Virus record (IMG/VR): IMGVR_UViG_3300029957_000005
Location: 64,001-128,000 of that record
Strand: one strand, 5' to 3'
DNA: 64,000 nucleotides
Source: a virus
Shown in pieces: positions 25,007 to 34,629 of the stretch. A program made the translations under genes and the position numbers. Below the pieces are notes generated by a model. The model ran no database searches. It was not told the origin of the DNA and was given only the letters and a program-made list of their open reading frames with translations. Position 1 is the stretch's first letter; each line of letters begins with the position of its first letter.

Positions 25007-25851
25007 AGTATCCCGTAAATCTGGACGAGGCTAAGCTACCGCTTCGTCTCATCTTCGGCGTCGAATACATCTTCACGGCAAGCAACCCGATCTTCTTCTC
25101 GACCTCCGAGACACAGATTGTTCTCTATCACAAGTGCATCGGTAATGGAACAACGGAAGTATACTTCGTTCCAGACAAGACCATGGCTTCTGACGACGTC
25201 TGGTTGAACTACGGAACCTCCACGAAGGTTGAGTTCGACTATAATGAGTTCGTTCTAGCCGATCATCAGGTAGACTTTACTCCGGACTACTTCGAGGACG
25301 AGTATCCTCTCTTCGTAAAGCTTCTCGAATACTACCTCCGCTACATCGGTCTTCCGGACCAGCCTTCCGGCTTCATTCACTCTCTCGAGAAGTTCGCCCA
25401 CATCGATGAGACCTTCGATGCGTTTTTGACCTACATGTACGATGAAGTACTTCACTACTTCCCGGCTGATACTGCCGCGGACAAGAAGATCCTTGCCAAG
25501 TACATTGTGGACTTCTATGCAGCGAGAGGCACCGAGGACTCTATTGCCTTCCTGATCTACGTCCTCACCGGACAAGAAGGTTTGATCGTCAAGGGACGCA
25601 ACAACGTCCTGATCGCCTCAAGCAAGGTTCAAGGCAAGATCTCTGATCTCGGAGTAGTTCTCCAGGACAACTACTTCAATTCCCTCTTCGCCTATGCGAT
25701 CTACTTGAGGGATGTGGACTTCAGAAAGTACAAGGACGTCCTGTACAAGTTGGTCAACCCGGACGGATATCTTCCATTCGGTGTGAGCATTCATCAGACT
25801 GTTTCTCTCACGGTGGTGAATACTCCTACGGTCATCGAACCGGTTGCATAA
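25003..25851 (+). CDS. Baseplate wedge protein (gp7-region, YPLFVKLLEYY type)
   Basis: 282 aa. The centre carries FTPDYFEDEYPLFVKLLEYYLRY followed by a helical region (ADKKILAKYIVDFYAARGTEDS), a motif set shared by wedge and fibre-attachment proteins of T4-like phages. By position it replaces T4 gp7 (which is 1032 aa), so it may be a reduced counterpart. Its stop codon GCATAA overlaps the late element for the next gene. Confidence 0.6.
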   Translation: MKYPVNLDEAKLPLRLIFGVEYIFTASNPIFFSTSETQIVLYHKCIGNGTTEVYFVPDKTMASDDVWLNYGTSTKVEFDYNEFVLADHQVDFTPDYFEDEYPLFVKLLEYYLRYIGLPDQPSGFIHSLEKFAHIDETFDAFLTYMYDEVLHYFPADTAADKKILAKYIVDFYAARGTEDSIAFLIYVLTGQEGLIVKGRNNVLIASSKVQGKISDLGVVLQDNYFNSLFAYAIYLRDVDFRKYKDVLYKLVNPDGYLPFGVSIHQTVSLTVVNTPTVIEPVA

Positions 25852-25854
25852 ATA
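25847..25854 (+). promoter_or_regulatory. T4-type late promoter element (CATAAATA)
   Basis: CATAAATA overlaps the upstream stop codon (TAA at 25849-25851) and ends 6 nt before the ATG at 25861. The arrangement is the same as at 11146-11153. Confidence 0.75.
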
Positions 25855-25860
25855 TTCTCC

Positions 25861-26580
25861 ATGATCAATCAAATCTCGGCCAGAGTCCTGACCATCGTTT
25901 CGGTCCTGGATGCCATCACATCAGGAAATCTCTTTTCCTTCGCTGCAAAGAAGACGGCATGGCCGGATGAAGACAATCCACCGGCTCCGGCTGATGTGAC
26001 CCTCTCAGCCATCATGGCGGACGTTCTATTCTCCAAGAGGGTCGACAACAAGGACATCAGGTTCCTGGTCCCAAGAGTCAATTGGATCACAGCCACTGCC
26101 TATGCTCTCGGAGATGTGATCATGACTGCAGAGAACCACGTCTATCTCTGCACTACCGCAGGGACGTCACAGACGGCGCCTACGCACGTAACCGGTACCC
26201 AGGTTGAAAGTCCTGGCTCCGTTGGATGGAAGTTCCTAGAAACCGTCTCCCCTGCTGTTCTAACGGTGTATGGCGACTCTGGCTCTTGGACTCCACTATC
26301 CTTCGCCTCCGAAGAGATCTTCTGGACAGCCAAGCCGACCAAGATCAGGATCGCCTTCTCCATTATCGGGGACGAGAACTCTTTCTTCCCGTTGGCCCAG
26401 TCCTATCGAGTGGTTGGTGTCTATGCCAACCCATTCCTGAGAGCCGTTCGCAACAAGATTACGGATTCTTCTGACTTCACAAAGTACGGTGCCCTGTTCG
26501 GCATAAATACGATGACTCCTATCATGAGGACTGCCGATCAAGTCGACCAGTTCGTATTTGACGTAGACCTTCCAGCTTAA
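25861..26580 (+). CDS. Baseplate wedge protein gp8-like
   Basis: 239 aa. It keeps the gp8 landmarks: an early WPDEDNPPAP segment, IRFLVPRVNW, and a C-terminal YRVVGVYANP ... TPIMRTADQVDQFVFDVD corresponding to gp8's end. Shorter than T4 gp8 (334 aa), mainly in the middle loops. The protein links wedge proteins gp6/gp7 at the outer baseplate. A late element ends 6 nt before the ATG. Confidence 0.75.
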   Translation: MINQISARVLTIVSVLDAITSGNLFSFAAKKTAWPDEDNPPAPADVTLSAIMADVLFSKRVDNKDIRFLVPRVNWITATAYALGDVIMTAENHVYLCTTAGTSQTAPTHVTGTQVESPGSVGWKFLETVSPAVLTVYGDSGSWTPLSFASEEIFWTAKPTKIRIAFSIIGDENSFFPLAQSYRVVGVYANPFLRAVRNKITDSSDFTKYGALFGINTMTPIMRTADQVDQFVFDVDLPA

Positions 26581-26588
26581 GAGAAATA

Positions 26589-29500
26589 ATGGCAACCCCA
26601 AGCGACCTCAGATCCCAGGCTCCGTATCTCGACGATTTCGACGAGACCAAGAATTTCCATCAGATGGCGTTCGTACCAGAGCGTGCAGTCCAGGCTCGTG
26701 AGCTCACTGGTCTTCAGTCCATCCTCGGACATCAGATCGGCGTTCATGCAAAGGCCATCTACAAGGATGGAACTCAGGTCATCGGCGGCGTCCTGTCTCC
26801 GAAGAAGATCGTCTACATCAAGATCGATGACGACTTTGGCGGCTTCCCGGTAGTCGTCGAGGAATTCCTCGGTCAGACTGTCATCGAACTGGACGGAACG
26901 GACACCCCAACCGGTAAGGTTGGAACGGTCATCACCGCAAAAAACGACGGATCTCAGAAGTCCATCTTCGTTTCTCCGGATCTTCCGTTCACCGCCGGCA
27001 ACAAGATCCAGATCTCTGGTCAGTCCGTCTTTGCAACCGTCACCGACTCCGGAAACTGCTTCTACCTCGGCCTGAATGCTGGTGAGTTCTTCTACAACAA
27101 CACCTTCATCAACGTCCCACAGCAGGGCATCATCCTTGAGGACTTCAATTCGGCTCCTACCGGAACTGCCGGACTGATCTGGACCTCGGATATCGTCACT
27201 GCCCAGGAAGACAATTCACTCTTCGATCCGGCTCGTGGTGCAACCAACTTCGGCTCCCCGGGTGCAGACAGAATCAGAACCGTCGGAACCCTCGTCTATG
27301 TGGCTGAGGGAGATGTAGCTCCGGATACCTACTCGCCTCTCTACGAGATCCGAGACGGCAACACCAAGACCGAGTCCTCGACCACCATCTATTCCGATCT
27401 GGCCAAGGAGCTGGCACGTCGTACGTTCGACGAGTCCGGCAACTACACCGTCAACCCATTCCAGCTGACCCTCGAGGACGGCATCTACAATCGCATTCGT
27501 TCGGTCTCCACTCTCGGAGTCGTCGAGACCTATGCGGTGATCGACATCCCAGCAACCGGCAAGATCATCGTCGATGGGGATCCAACCTACGACGGCGAAT
27601 ACGACATCGTCGAAATCATCGATGCGACTCACTTCAAGACGTCCTTCACGCCAGCAACTGCTCTCGATGGAACGGCCGGCCTGACCTTCAGGATCGAGTC
27701 CAAGTTCTCTATCGAACTCGGCAAGGGCAAGGCATACGTTCGTGGCTTTGAACTGACCAAGATCGGCACCACCGAAGTTCCGGTCGATCGTGCTCGCGAC
27801 ACGGCCCTCGTAGAGAACTACAATCTCGTTCCGATCCTCGGAAACTACGTCATTGTGACCAATATGGCCGGTGATCTTCCAGTCGGCAACGGCGTCCAGT
27901 CAGTCAACTTCTATTCTGCAGCGGGTGGAACTGGAACTCTGATCGGAACCGGTCGAGTCTCCTTCATTCGCTACCAGTCTGGAACGAACGGCGACACCGC
28001 AGCAAAGTACCGTCTGTACTTCCTGTCCATCGCCATGGGTGCAGGCTATGCCTTTGAGAACGTCCTGTCTGTAAAGACCGGCTCGGGCTTCCTTGCCAAC
28101 ATCGCAACGGACTCCATCGTCTCCGGCAAGACCATCCTGAACTCTTCATCGGCAACGAGCCTTCTCTACGTCATCCCACAGGATGGTGTCGCGACTCTCC
28201 AGCCGGGTGGTTCACCTTCGACCTCCTACACCAGAATCCAGCAGTTCTCCGGAGCAGCAACCGGATCCTCGATTCAGTTCTCGATCGGAGCTGGAACCGG
28301 AGCGTCCTTCTACGGACCAGTCGGAGGAGACTTCGCCGGATCGGATACCGAACTCACCCTCTATCACTTCGTGAACACCACGACCGGTGCGACTCTGAAC
28401 GTAACGAGCTTGATCATCTCCAATGGTGGTCTGACCCTCACGGCAGTCTTTGGATCAGCCGGTGGAAACGTCTCGCTCGTCGCCCCCGTCCAGCTCGCAA
28501 ACACTTCACCGAAGACCAAGACCATTTCGTCCGGAACGACCACCGCCGCCGGAACCGCTCTGGACTCCACGGACACCATCATCCTTGATCACTACGACGT
28601 CAAGAAGCTGAACTCGATCACCAAGAATTCGGTGAACGTCACCGATCGCTTCACCTGGAACGGTGGACAGAACGACCTAACCTATGAGTTCGGATCGGTG
28701 ACTCTCAAGCCAGGTCAGACGCTTCCTACTGGAGGAACGTTCTCGATCAACTACGACTACTACGTCCACTCCGGAACCGGATACTTCTCAGTCGACTCCT
28801 ATCCAGAAGATCGTAAGGACATTCCGTCCTACACCTTCAAGTCCTCTGGAGTCACCATCGATCTGGCCAATGCCATCGACTTCCGTGTTGTTGGATCCAC
28901 CGGCATCATTCCAGTCCCGAACGTTCCGATCTCCTCGGACTACGACTTCTACCTCGCTCGCATCGACGTCGTAGTTCTCTACTCCTCCGGAGACTTCGGA
29001 ATCATCCGTGGTACTCCTTCTCAGAACCCGGTCACCCCGAAGGTTCCAGAAGACGCCATGACCTTGTACTACCTGAACATCCCGCCGTTCACCAAGAATG
29101 GTACGGACACTCAGACCGTCTACAAGGACAACAAGCGCTACACCATGGCCGACATCGGTGTCATCGACAAGCGCGTCACTCGTCTTGAGTACTACACCGC
29201 CCTTTCTCTTCTTGAGATGGACACCAAGAACTCGCCGATCTACGATGAGGCCGGTCTCGAGCGCTTCAAGAACGGTATCCTCGTAGACTCCTTTACCGGA
29301 CACGGCGTCGGCAACGTCTACTCCGGAGACTACAAGTGCGCCGTCGATGAGGACAACAACTACTGCCGTCCTCCATTCAAGATGGACGATACTTCTCTCT
29401 CGGTGTTCTCCAAGACTGCACTTCAGTCCAACGACAACTCCAAGGCTCGCATCGGTGAGGTCATCACTCTTCCTTACACCGAAGAGTCCTTCCTGTTCAA

Positions 29501-31760
29501 CAACATCGCGACCCGTGTCGAGTCGGTCACTCCGTTCCTCGTTCCTAAGAGAACCGGCCAGCTCTATCTCAACCCACCGTCGGACGATTGGATCGACACC
29601 ACCTCGGCTCCTGCCTTGGCTGTCAACCTGTCCGGTGATGCAGACAATTGGGAAGCAATGGGCGCTGCCTCCTACGATACCGTCTGGGGAGCCTGGGAGT
29701 CCGTCTGGACGGGTTCCACCACTCGTGGCAATACAACTACCACGAACACCAATCAGACGCGCACAGGAACTGCTACAACGACTTCTTCCGAACAGATCTC
29801 GGAGTCGATCGGTGAGTACGTTCGCAACGTCAACATCATCCCGAACATGCGAGCTGTTTCGATCCAGGTCTACGGACAGGGACTTCGTGCAAATCGTGAC
29901 CTCTACGTCTTCTTCGAAACCGACAATGTGGCTTCATACGTCACCCCGGTTGCAGGCTTCACCCCAGTCTCCGAAGGCGTCGTCAGAAGCGATGCAAATG
30001 GCGAAGTCAAGTTCACCCTGAACATCCCGGCCGGTGTGTACCGTACCGGCGATCGTATCGTCACGGTCATCGACGACAGCCAGAACATCGTCGACAATGC
30101 TTCGACCTACTCCAAGACCCTGTTCTACTCCTCCGGTCTGAACGTCAACACCCAGGAAACGGTCATCTCGACCCGTATTCCTAAGGTCACCACCGAGACC
30201 ATCACAGAGACAAGAACCACGTCTCAGGTCTCTGTTCGTCCTCAGGTTCAGCAGGAGCGTGGTGGCGGTGGACCTCATGGAGATCCTCTGGCCCAGAGCT
30301 TCTCTGTCTCGGCCGAAGCCTATCCATTCGGAATGTTCCTGACCTCAGTAGACATCTTCATGAGAAGCAAGGCGACCGACGGAGTTCCGATGAGCCTCCA
30401 GTTGAGGCCAATGAACAACGGCTATCCTCACTCCACGGACATCATCCCGTTCTCGAACGTGATCGTTGCTCCATCTGCGATCAACATCCCAACCAACACG
30501 GCAGACATCAACTCCGTCTTGGCTGCGGGAACGAACGTCCTGTTCGATGCTCCTGTCTATCTCGAGCCGGGCAAGGACTACTGCTTGGTCATGCTCTCTG
30601 ACTCCATCGAGTACGAGACCTACGTCGCAACCATGAGCCAGAAGCTTCTCGGAACTGACACCACCGTCATTTCCCAGATCTCTCTTGGATCCATGTTCAG
30701 ATCCCAGAACGGAACCACCTGGACTGCGAACCAGAACGACGACGTCATGATGCGCCTGAACAAGGCCAACTTCTCTCTCGCTGAAGGAACTCTCGTTCTC
30801 AAGAATACCCTTCCGGCAGCCAAGAAGGTCGTCAACCTGTTCAGCCACAACCTGGCTCCAGTCGTATTCTCCGGTGTTGCAGACATCACTTCGACCTACC
30901 AGATCCGCAACACTGGGACCGGACTCCTCTCGAACTCGGCTTCGTACTTCCTCAAGTCCGATACGACTCTTGCCAACGAGGGATACCTCTCGGCAGTTGG
31001 TGACTTCGTCTCCACGCTCAAGTTTAACACGAGCAACAAGGACGTTTCACCTTTCGTGGACACCACCAGAAACTCAGTGGTCCTCGTCCAGAACATCGTC
31101 AACAACCTCGGCCTCTTGAGAACCGGAATGGCTATCACCAATGCCGGCTCCGGATACACCCAGGGGACCACCACCCTTGTTGTCTCAGGTTCTACCGGAA
31201 CAGGAGCTGCTCTGACCCCAGTGATCACCGGTGGTGCACTGACGGACATCATCATCACCAATCCAGGACAGGGATACACCACGACTCCAACGATCACCGT
31301 GGTCGACTCCGGATCTGGGACCAGCGCCACTGTCGAATACTTCGGTGGATTTGAAACCGACCCTCAGAATGGTAATGCTCTGGCTCGCTACATCACCAGA
31401 AACATCACCCTCAAGGATGGGTTCGAAGCGACCTACATCACCGTCCAGGTCGATGTGAATCAGCAGGAAGGAACTGAGGTTCAGTTCTTCTATCGTGCGA
31501 AGTCCGCCGAGGATCCTTCGATCCTGGACGCACATGATTGGGTTCCTCTCAAGAAGTCCGTGAGCAACGTTCTTGTCTCCGGTGATGCAACCACCTTCAC
31601 CGAAACCACCTGGACTCCAGAAGGCATCTCCCTCGAGTACACTGCCGATGGAAACACCTTCACCTCTGCCTCGGCAATCGCCGTCAAGGCAGTCTTCCTA
31701 TCTTCGAACTCGGTAAGAGTCCCGAAGATCAGAAACTTCAGAGCTATCACCTCGGTCTAA
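26589..31760 (+). CDS. Very large baseplate/tail structural protein, DUF4815-type
   Basis: 1723 aa. The N-terminal region (PYLDDFDETKNFHQMAFVPE, VQARELTGLQSILGHQIG) is the DUF4815 signature seen in large baseplate proteins of marine and rhizobial T4-like phages. The middle is rich in Gly/Thr/Ser beta repeats. Around ~1230 a Gly-rich linker (ERGGGGPHGDPLAQSF) opens a second conserved domain with SVDIFMRSKATDGVPMSLQL. A Gly/Thr repeat region (AGSGYTQGTTTLVVSG, NPGQGYTTTPTITVVD) precedes the beta C-terminus. It occupies the place of T4 gp9-gp12 and probably forms peripheral baseplate arms or fibre sockets. Confidence 0.8.
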   Translation: MATPSDLRSQAPYLDDFDETKNFHQMAFVPERAVQARELTGLQSILGHQIGVHAKAIYKDGTQVIGGVLSPKKIVYIKIDDDFGGFPVVVEEFLGQTVIELDGTDTPTGKVGTVITAKNDGSQKSIFVSPDLPFTAGNKIQISGQSVFATVTDSGNCFYLGLNAGEFFYNNTFINVPQQGIILEDFNSAPTGTAGLIWTSDIVTAQEDNSLFDPARGATNFGSPGADRIRTVGTLVYVAEGDVAPDTYSPLYEIRDGNTKTESSTTIYSDLAKELARRTFDESGNYTVNPFQLTLEDGIYNRIRSVSTLGVVETYAVIDIPATGKIIVDGDPTYDGEYDIVEIIDATHFKTSFTPATALDGTAGLTFRIESKFSIELGKGKAYVRGFELTKIGTTEVPVDRARDTALVENYNLVPILGNYVIVTNMAGDLPVGNGVQSVNFYSAAGGTGTLIGTGRVSFIRYQSGTNGDTAAKYRLYFLSIAMGAGYAFENVLSVKTGSGFLANIATDSIVSGKTILNSSSATSLLYVIPQDGVATLQPGGSPSTSYTRIQQFSGAATGSSIQFSIGAGTGASFYGPVGGDFAGSDTELTLYHFVNTTTGATLNVTSLIISNGGLTLTAVFGSAGGNVSLVAPVQLANTSPKTKTISSGTTTAAGTALDSTDTIILDHYDVKKLNSITKNSVNVTDRFTWNGGQNDLTYEFGSVTLKPGQTLPTGGTFSINYDYYVHSGTGYFSVDSYPEDRKDIPSYTFKSSGVTIDLANAIDFRVVGSTGIIPVPNVPISSDYDFYLARIDVVVLYSSGDFGIIRGTPSQNPVTPKVPEDAMTLYYLNIPPFTKNGTDTQTVYKDNKRYTMADIGVIDKRVTRLEYYTALSLLEMDTKNSPIYDEAGLERFKNGILVDSFTGHGVGNVYSGDYKCAVDEDNNYCRPPFKMDDTSLSVFSKTALQSNDNSKARIGEVITLPYTEESFLFNNIATRVESVTPFLVPKRTGQLYLNPPSDDWIDTTSAPALAVNLSGDADNWEAMGAASYDTVWGAWESVWTGSTTRGNTTTTNTNQTRTGTATTTSSEQISESIGEYVRNVNIIPNMRAVSIQVYGQGLRANRDLYVFFETDNVASYVTPVAGFTPVSEGVVRSDANGEVKFTLNIPAGVYRTGDRIVTVIDDSQNIVDNASTYSKTLFYSSGLNVNTQETVISTRIPKVTTETITETRTTSQVSVRPQVQQERGGGGPHGDPLAQSFSVSAEAYPFGMFLTSVDIFMRSKATDGVPMSLQLRPMNNGYPHSTDIIPFSNVIVAPSAINIPTNTADINSVLAAGTNVLFDAPVYLEPGKDYCLVMLSDSIEYETYVATMSQKLLGTDTTVISQISLGSMFRSQNGTTWTANQNDDVMMRLNKANFSLAEGTLVLKNTLPAAKKVVNLFSHNLAPVVFSGVADITSTYQIRNTGTGLLSNSASYFLKSDTTLANEGYLSAVGDFVSTLKFNTSNKDVSPFVDTTRNSVVLVQNIVNNLGLLRTGMAITNAGSGYTQGTTTLVVSGSTGTGAALTPVITGGALTDIIITNPGQGYTTTPTITVVDSGSGTSATVEYFGGFETDPQNGNALARYITRNITLKDGFEATYITVQVDVNQQEGTEVQFFYRAKSAEDPSILDAHDWVPLKKSVSNVLVSGDATTFTETTWTPEGISLEYTADGNTFTSASAIAVKAVFLSSNSVRVPKIRNFRAITSV

Positions 31761-31762
31761 GA

Positions 31763-31960
31763 ATGCAAACGGTAAAGATCAACAATACTTCAGCCGTAAG
31801 AGACATTCACTCCAAGGCCGTCCTTGAAACCTCCCATGCGGAATATACCGCTCACTTGAGAAGGAGGAACAGGGAAAAAGAGGTGAAGGCTCTTGGAGAC
31901 AAGATGGATAGAATCCTGTCTCTCCTCGCTGAGAAGGGAATCGACCTTGACGGACTATAA
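31763..31960 (+). CDS. Small helical virion-region protein
   Basis: 65 aa, highly charged helix (EYTAHLRRRNREKEVKALGD) ending in a leucine-rich coil (KMDRILSLLAEKG). Starts 2 bp after the large baseplate gene. Unknown; could be a chaperone or wedge peptide. Confidence 0.6.
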   Translation: MQTVKINNTSAVRDIHSKAVLETSHAEYTAHLRRRNREKEVKALGDKMDRILSLLAEKGIDLDGL

Positions 31961-32282
31961 GCTTTTCAACAAGGATGTGATCGTCTACTCCGGACAGGAC
32001 ACTACGATCAAGCTGACTCCGATTGGACTGGACGGATGGAAGTTCGCTCCGGCCGATCTGGACATAGTGGGGTTCGTTTATAGACCAGGAGATGACATCG
32101 GGATCTATAATCAAGCCATCACCATCGTGAATGGAGTCGGTTCGATCCCGTACGATCCCGATCGTCGGTTCGACTATTCCTATAGATATAATCTCTACGT
32201 CATTGATGGCGGCCAGAGGAAACTCTTTCAATTCGGAAATGTGATCTTCAAGAATGAGCATCGAGAGCCCAACGTCGGCTGA
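31947..32282 (+). CDS. Small beta-rich protein with TTG start, unknown
   Basis: 111 aa from TTG at 31947, chosen because GAGAAGGGAA lies 5-8 nt upstream; it overlaps the preceding gene by 14 bp. Beta-rich (DVIVYSGQDTTIKLTPIGLD, IVGFVYRPGDDIGIYNQAI). Not recognised; between wedge and neck genes it may be a neck or fibre-attachment component. Confidence 0.55.
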   Translation: MTDYKLFNKDVIVYSGQDTTIKLTPIGLDGWKFAPADLDIVGFVYRPGDDIGIYNQAITIVNGVGSIPYDPDRRFDYSYRYNLYVIDGGQRKLFQFGNVIFKNEHREPNVG

Positions 32283-33018
32283 AGAATTCATCAGGCACTG
32301 CAAGGCACGCCTGTCCTTCCTGAAGATCAACATCACTCCGGACCAGGAGAGGATCCTCCTTCAGAGAGCCAAGAAGAAGTTCTTGGACTATCACCGTGAG
32401 TCCACAGACACGGTCTACGTCAAGCAGCAGATTACTCTCCAGGATCTACAGAACGGATACTTCGTCACTCCGAACGAGATCTGGGAAGTACACAATCTCC
32501 TTTCGTATCGACAGGCTCGCTCCTTCTCGAACGACATGATCTACGACATGGAGATCAAGTACTCCCTGTACAACTCCAACAATACCGGATATGCAGCCAC
32601 CGCAGCGGACGGCAATACTTCGCCTCTGATCTCCTATTGGCTCTATCGAATGGACAGTGGACTATATCAGTCCCACTTCAATAGAGACGATCTCTTCCGT
32701 TGGTCAAAAACCTCCAGAAGGCTTGTTGTCGAAGGAAATCCCGGATTTGTAGTTGGGAACTACATCGTCTATGAAGCATCAAAGTCCCTAGAGGATGAAG
32801 AACGCTTCTGGCAGGTAGAATGGTTCACGGACTATATGGTCGAACTCCTCAAGGCTACATGGGGAGAGAACCTGACCAAGTTCGCCAATGTCGAGCTCCC
32901 AGGTGGAATGACACTGAATGGTCAGGCCTTCAAGGATGAAGCCAAGGCTCGCATCGAAGAACTTGAGGAAGAACTCCGCAGCACCTACTCAGACTATACG
33001 ATGATCTACATCTCCTAA
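32254..33018 (+). CDS. Neck protein gp13
   Basis: 254 aa. The C-terminal block LLKATWGENLTKFANVELPGG ... NGQAFKDEAKARIEELEEEL is the conserved end of T4-like gp13, and AKKKFLDYHRESTDTVYV near the N-terminus is typical. gp13 and gp14 form the neck on the portal to which the tail is attached. Overlaps the preceding gene by 29 bp. Confidence 0.85.
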   Translation: MSIESPTSAEEFIRHCKARLSFLKINITPDQERILLQRAKKKFLDYHRESTDTVYVKQQITLQDLQNGYFVTPNEIWEVHNLLSYRQARSFSNDMIYDMEIKYSLYNSNNTGYAATAADGNTSPLISYWLYRMDSGLYQSHFNRDDLFRWSKTSRRLVVEGNPGFVVGNYIVYEASKSLEDEERFWQVEWFTDYMVELLKATWGENLTKFANVELPGGMTLNGQAFKDEAKARIEELEEELRSTYSDYTMIYIS

Positions 33019-33024
33019 TAGATA
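33017..33024 (+). promoter_or_regulatory. T4-type late promoter element (AATAGATA)
   Basis: Directly after the gp13 stop, 17 nt before the ATG at 33042; an AAAGGA Shine-Dalgarno follows, so the transcript would have a short leader. Confidence 0.55.
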
Positions 33025-33041
33025 CTACCAAAGGATCCCAC

Positions 33042-33329
33042 ATGAATTACAAGCCATTTGACCCAGTAGAAATCGAGTCTCTTCTCGAGTCCAAGCTTCA
33101 CGAAGCTGCACAGGTAGACACTTCTCCATACGAGACGGTCAACGACGACACTCCGACCGGCAAGGGAACTTGGACGTTCTCGGTGGACAAGTATCCGTCC
33201 CACCCGAATGACTATGGAACTCTTGAGAAGGCCGGCAAGCTGGTCGACATCACCGACGACTACAAGAACGCCGTCGGCCAGGTCAAGAAGCAGTTCCCTT
33301 CAGCCAAGACCATCTATCTCCTTCCTTAA
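33042..33329 (+). CDS. Small virion-region protein with a putative prohead-protease site
   Basis: 95 aa. Residues 18-22 read KLHEA, which fits the gp21-type cleavage consensus (L/I)xE|(A/G) after E21; removal of a ~21-residue propeptide would leave a ~74-residue product. No T4 counterpart recognised between gp13 and gp14. Confidence 0.55.
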   Translation: MNYKPFDPVEIESLLESKLHEAAQVDTSPYETVNDDTPTGKGTWTFSVDKYPSHPNDYGTLEKAGKLVDITDDYKNAVGQVKKQFPSAKTIYLLP

Positions 33330-33354
33330 GGGAGCTACTTCCGGGAGGTAGACT

Positions 33355-34191
33355 TTGGCACATCCGATCTTTGCAAATTACTTTGACGACGTCGCGAAGA
33401 ATCTCTTCGAGGATCTCGTGGACGAAAGTATCCAGGTCGGCGGCTACGACTGCTACTACCTGCCCAGAGTAATCGACTCAAAGGATAAGCTCCTCAACGA
33501 AATCTTCCTTGCCAACTTCAAGGAGGCCTTCAAGATTACGGTCTTCAGAGAAGAGCTAGGTGGTTTCTTTCCGAACGACTTCCTCATCCAAAAGTTTGGT
33601 CCTGAGTTCTCCGGATCCAATTCCGTCTTCGCAGTCGGCAAGAGGGACTTCACCAACATCGTCGGAGACGAATACCCGATCGAAGGCGGTCTCCTCATCT
33701 TCACGGACGAGAAGCAGATCTACGAGATCAAGAACATCGACACGAGGGATCCTTGGATTTCCGGTGGTAGAATGTACTACTGGAAGATGTCCTGCCTGCC
33801 TTTCTCCAGAGGAAAGAATCACAACTTCTTCGAGGAGGTCAACGATTACATCGATACGGACTCGGAAGAACTGCTCGGCGAGTTCCTGGACAGAACAGAT
33901 TTGTACTCCACCGAATACTTCACGGCAGACTCTATCTGCATCACTGCAGACACAACTCACCACTTGGCATCTGAAGACTTGAGAGAAGGTTACTTCCTAC
34001 CGGTTACGGCCGACAGAACGGACATCAACGCAGCCGATGCTGATTGGACGATAGATATCGATTGGAAAGGCCAGCCTCAGAGCAACGTCGACGAGGCCAA
34101 GATCCCAATTCTCTATCCGGAGTTCGGAAATGGAGCGTTTGGTGATGAGGCCAAGAACTACAGCACGACAAACCCATTCGGGTTCAATTAA
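33355..34191 (+). CDS. Neck protein gp14
   Basis: 278 aa from TTG at 33355 with a strong GGGAGGTAGAC upstream; no ATG available. The N-terminal block ESIQVGGYDCYYLPR matches T4 gp14 ESIQMRGVECYYVPR, and the tail IPILYPEFGNGAFGDEAK is acidic as in relatives. With gp13 it makes the neck ring. Confidence 0.85.
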   Translation: MAHPIFANYFDDVAKNLFEDLVDESIQVGGYDCYYLPRVIDSKDKLLNEIFLANFKEAFKITVFREELGGFFPNDFLIQKFGPEFSGSNSVFAVGKRDFTNIVGDEYPIEGGLLIFTDEKQIYEIKNIDTRDPWISGGRMYYWKMSCLPFSRGKNHNFFEEVNDYIDTDSEELLGEFLDRTDLYSTEYFTADSICITADTTHHLASEDLREGYFLPVTADRTDINAADADWTIDIDWKGQPQSNVDEAKIPILYPEFGNGAFGDEAKNYSTTNPFGFN

Positions 34192-34200
34192 GGGAAATAC

Positions 34201-34614
34201 ATGTCAGATCCAATCTATGAAGTAGTCAACATCGGATCCGCTCCGAACTCCAAGGATGGTGATACGGCTCGAGTTGCATTCAAGAAGGTCAACGACAACT
34301 TCGACGTTTTGTTCGGTGCCTTCGCCAACCAGGTCTCGCCGATCGACGCCGATTTCAACGCCGTGGCTTCAGGAATCTACTTGGTCAATACTTCCGGTGG
34401 AGTGATCACCTGCACCCTCCCAGCAACACCAGCCGTCTCGACGATCATTCGTTTCATCGACGTGGCCGGTAAGTTTGGAACGAACGCCTTCAAGATCAAC
34501 ACCAATGGAAATCGTATCCAGGGACAGGTTGTTTCGCTGGTTCAGTATACCGACAACTATACCTTCATCGACTTCTTCTATGCATCTCCTTCTACTGGCT
34601 GGATCGTCAAGTAA
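34201..34614 (+). CDS. Short fibre/whisker-like virion protein
   Basis: 137 aa. It starts with the common phage fibre motif for 'NIGSAPNSKDGDTARVAFKK' plus VNDNFDVLFG, which usually leads into a trimeric coiled coil or beta domain, and then has a beta-sandwich-like C-terminus (ITCTLPATPAVSTIIRFIDV). Position beside neck genes suggests a collar or whisker protein as with T4 wac, but it is far shorter than fibritin. Confidence 0.6.
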   Translation: MSDPIYEVVNIGSAPNSKDGDTARVAFKKVNDNFDVLFGAFANQVSPIDADFNAVASGIYLVNTSGGVITCTLPATPAVSTIIRFIDVAGKFGTNAFKINTNGNRIQGQVVSLVQYTDNYTFIDFFYASPSTGWIVK

Positions 34615-34629
34615 TGGGCATAGAGACAG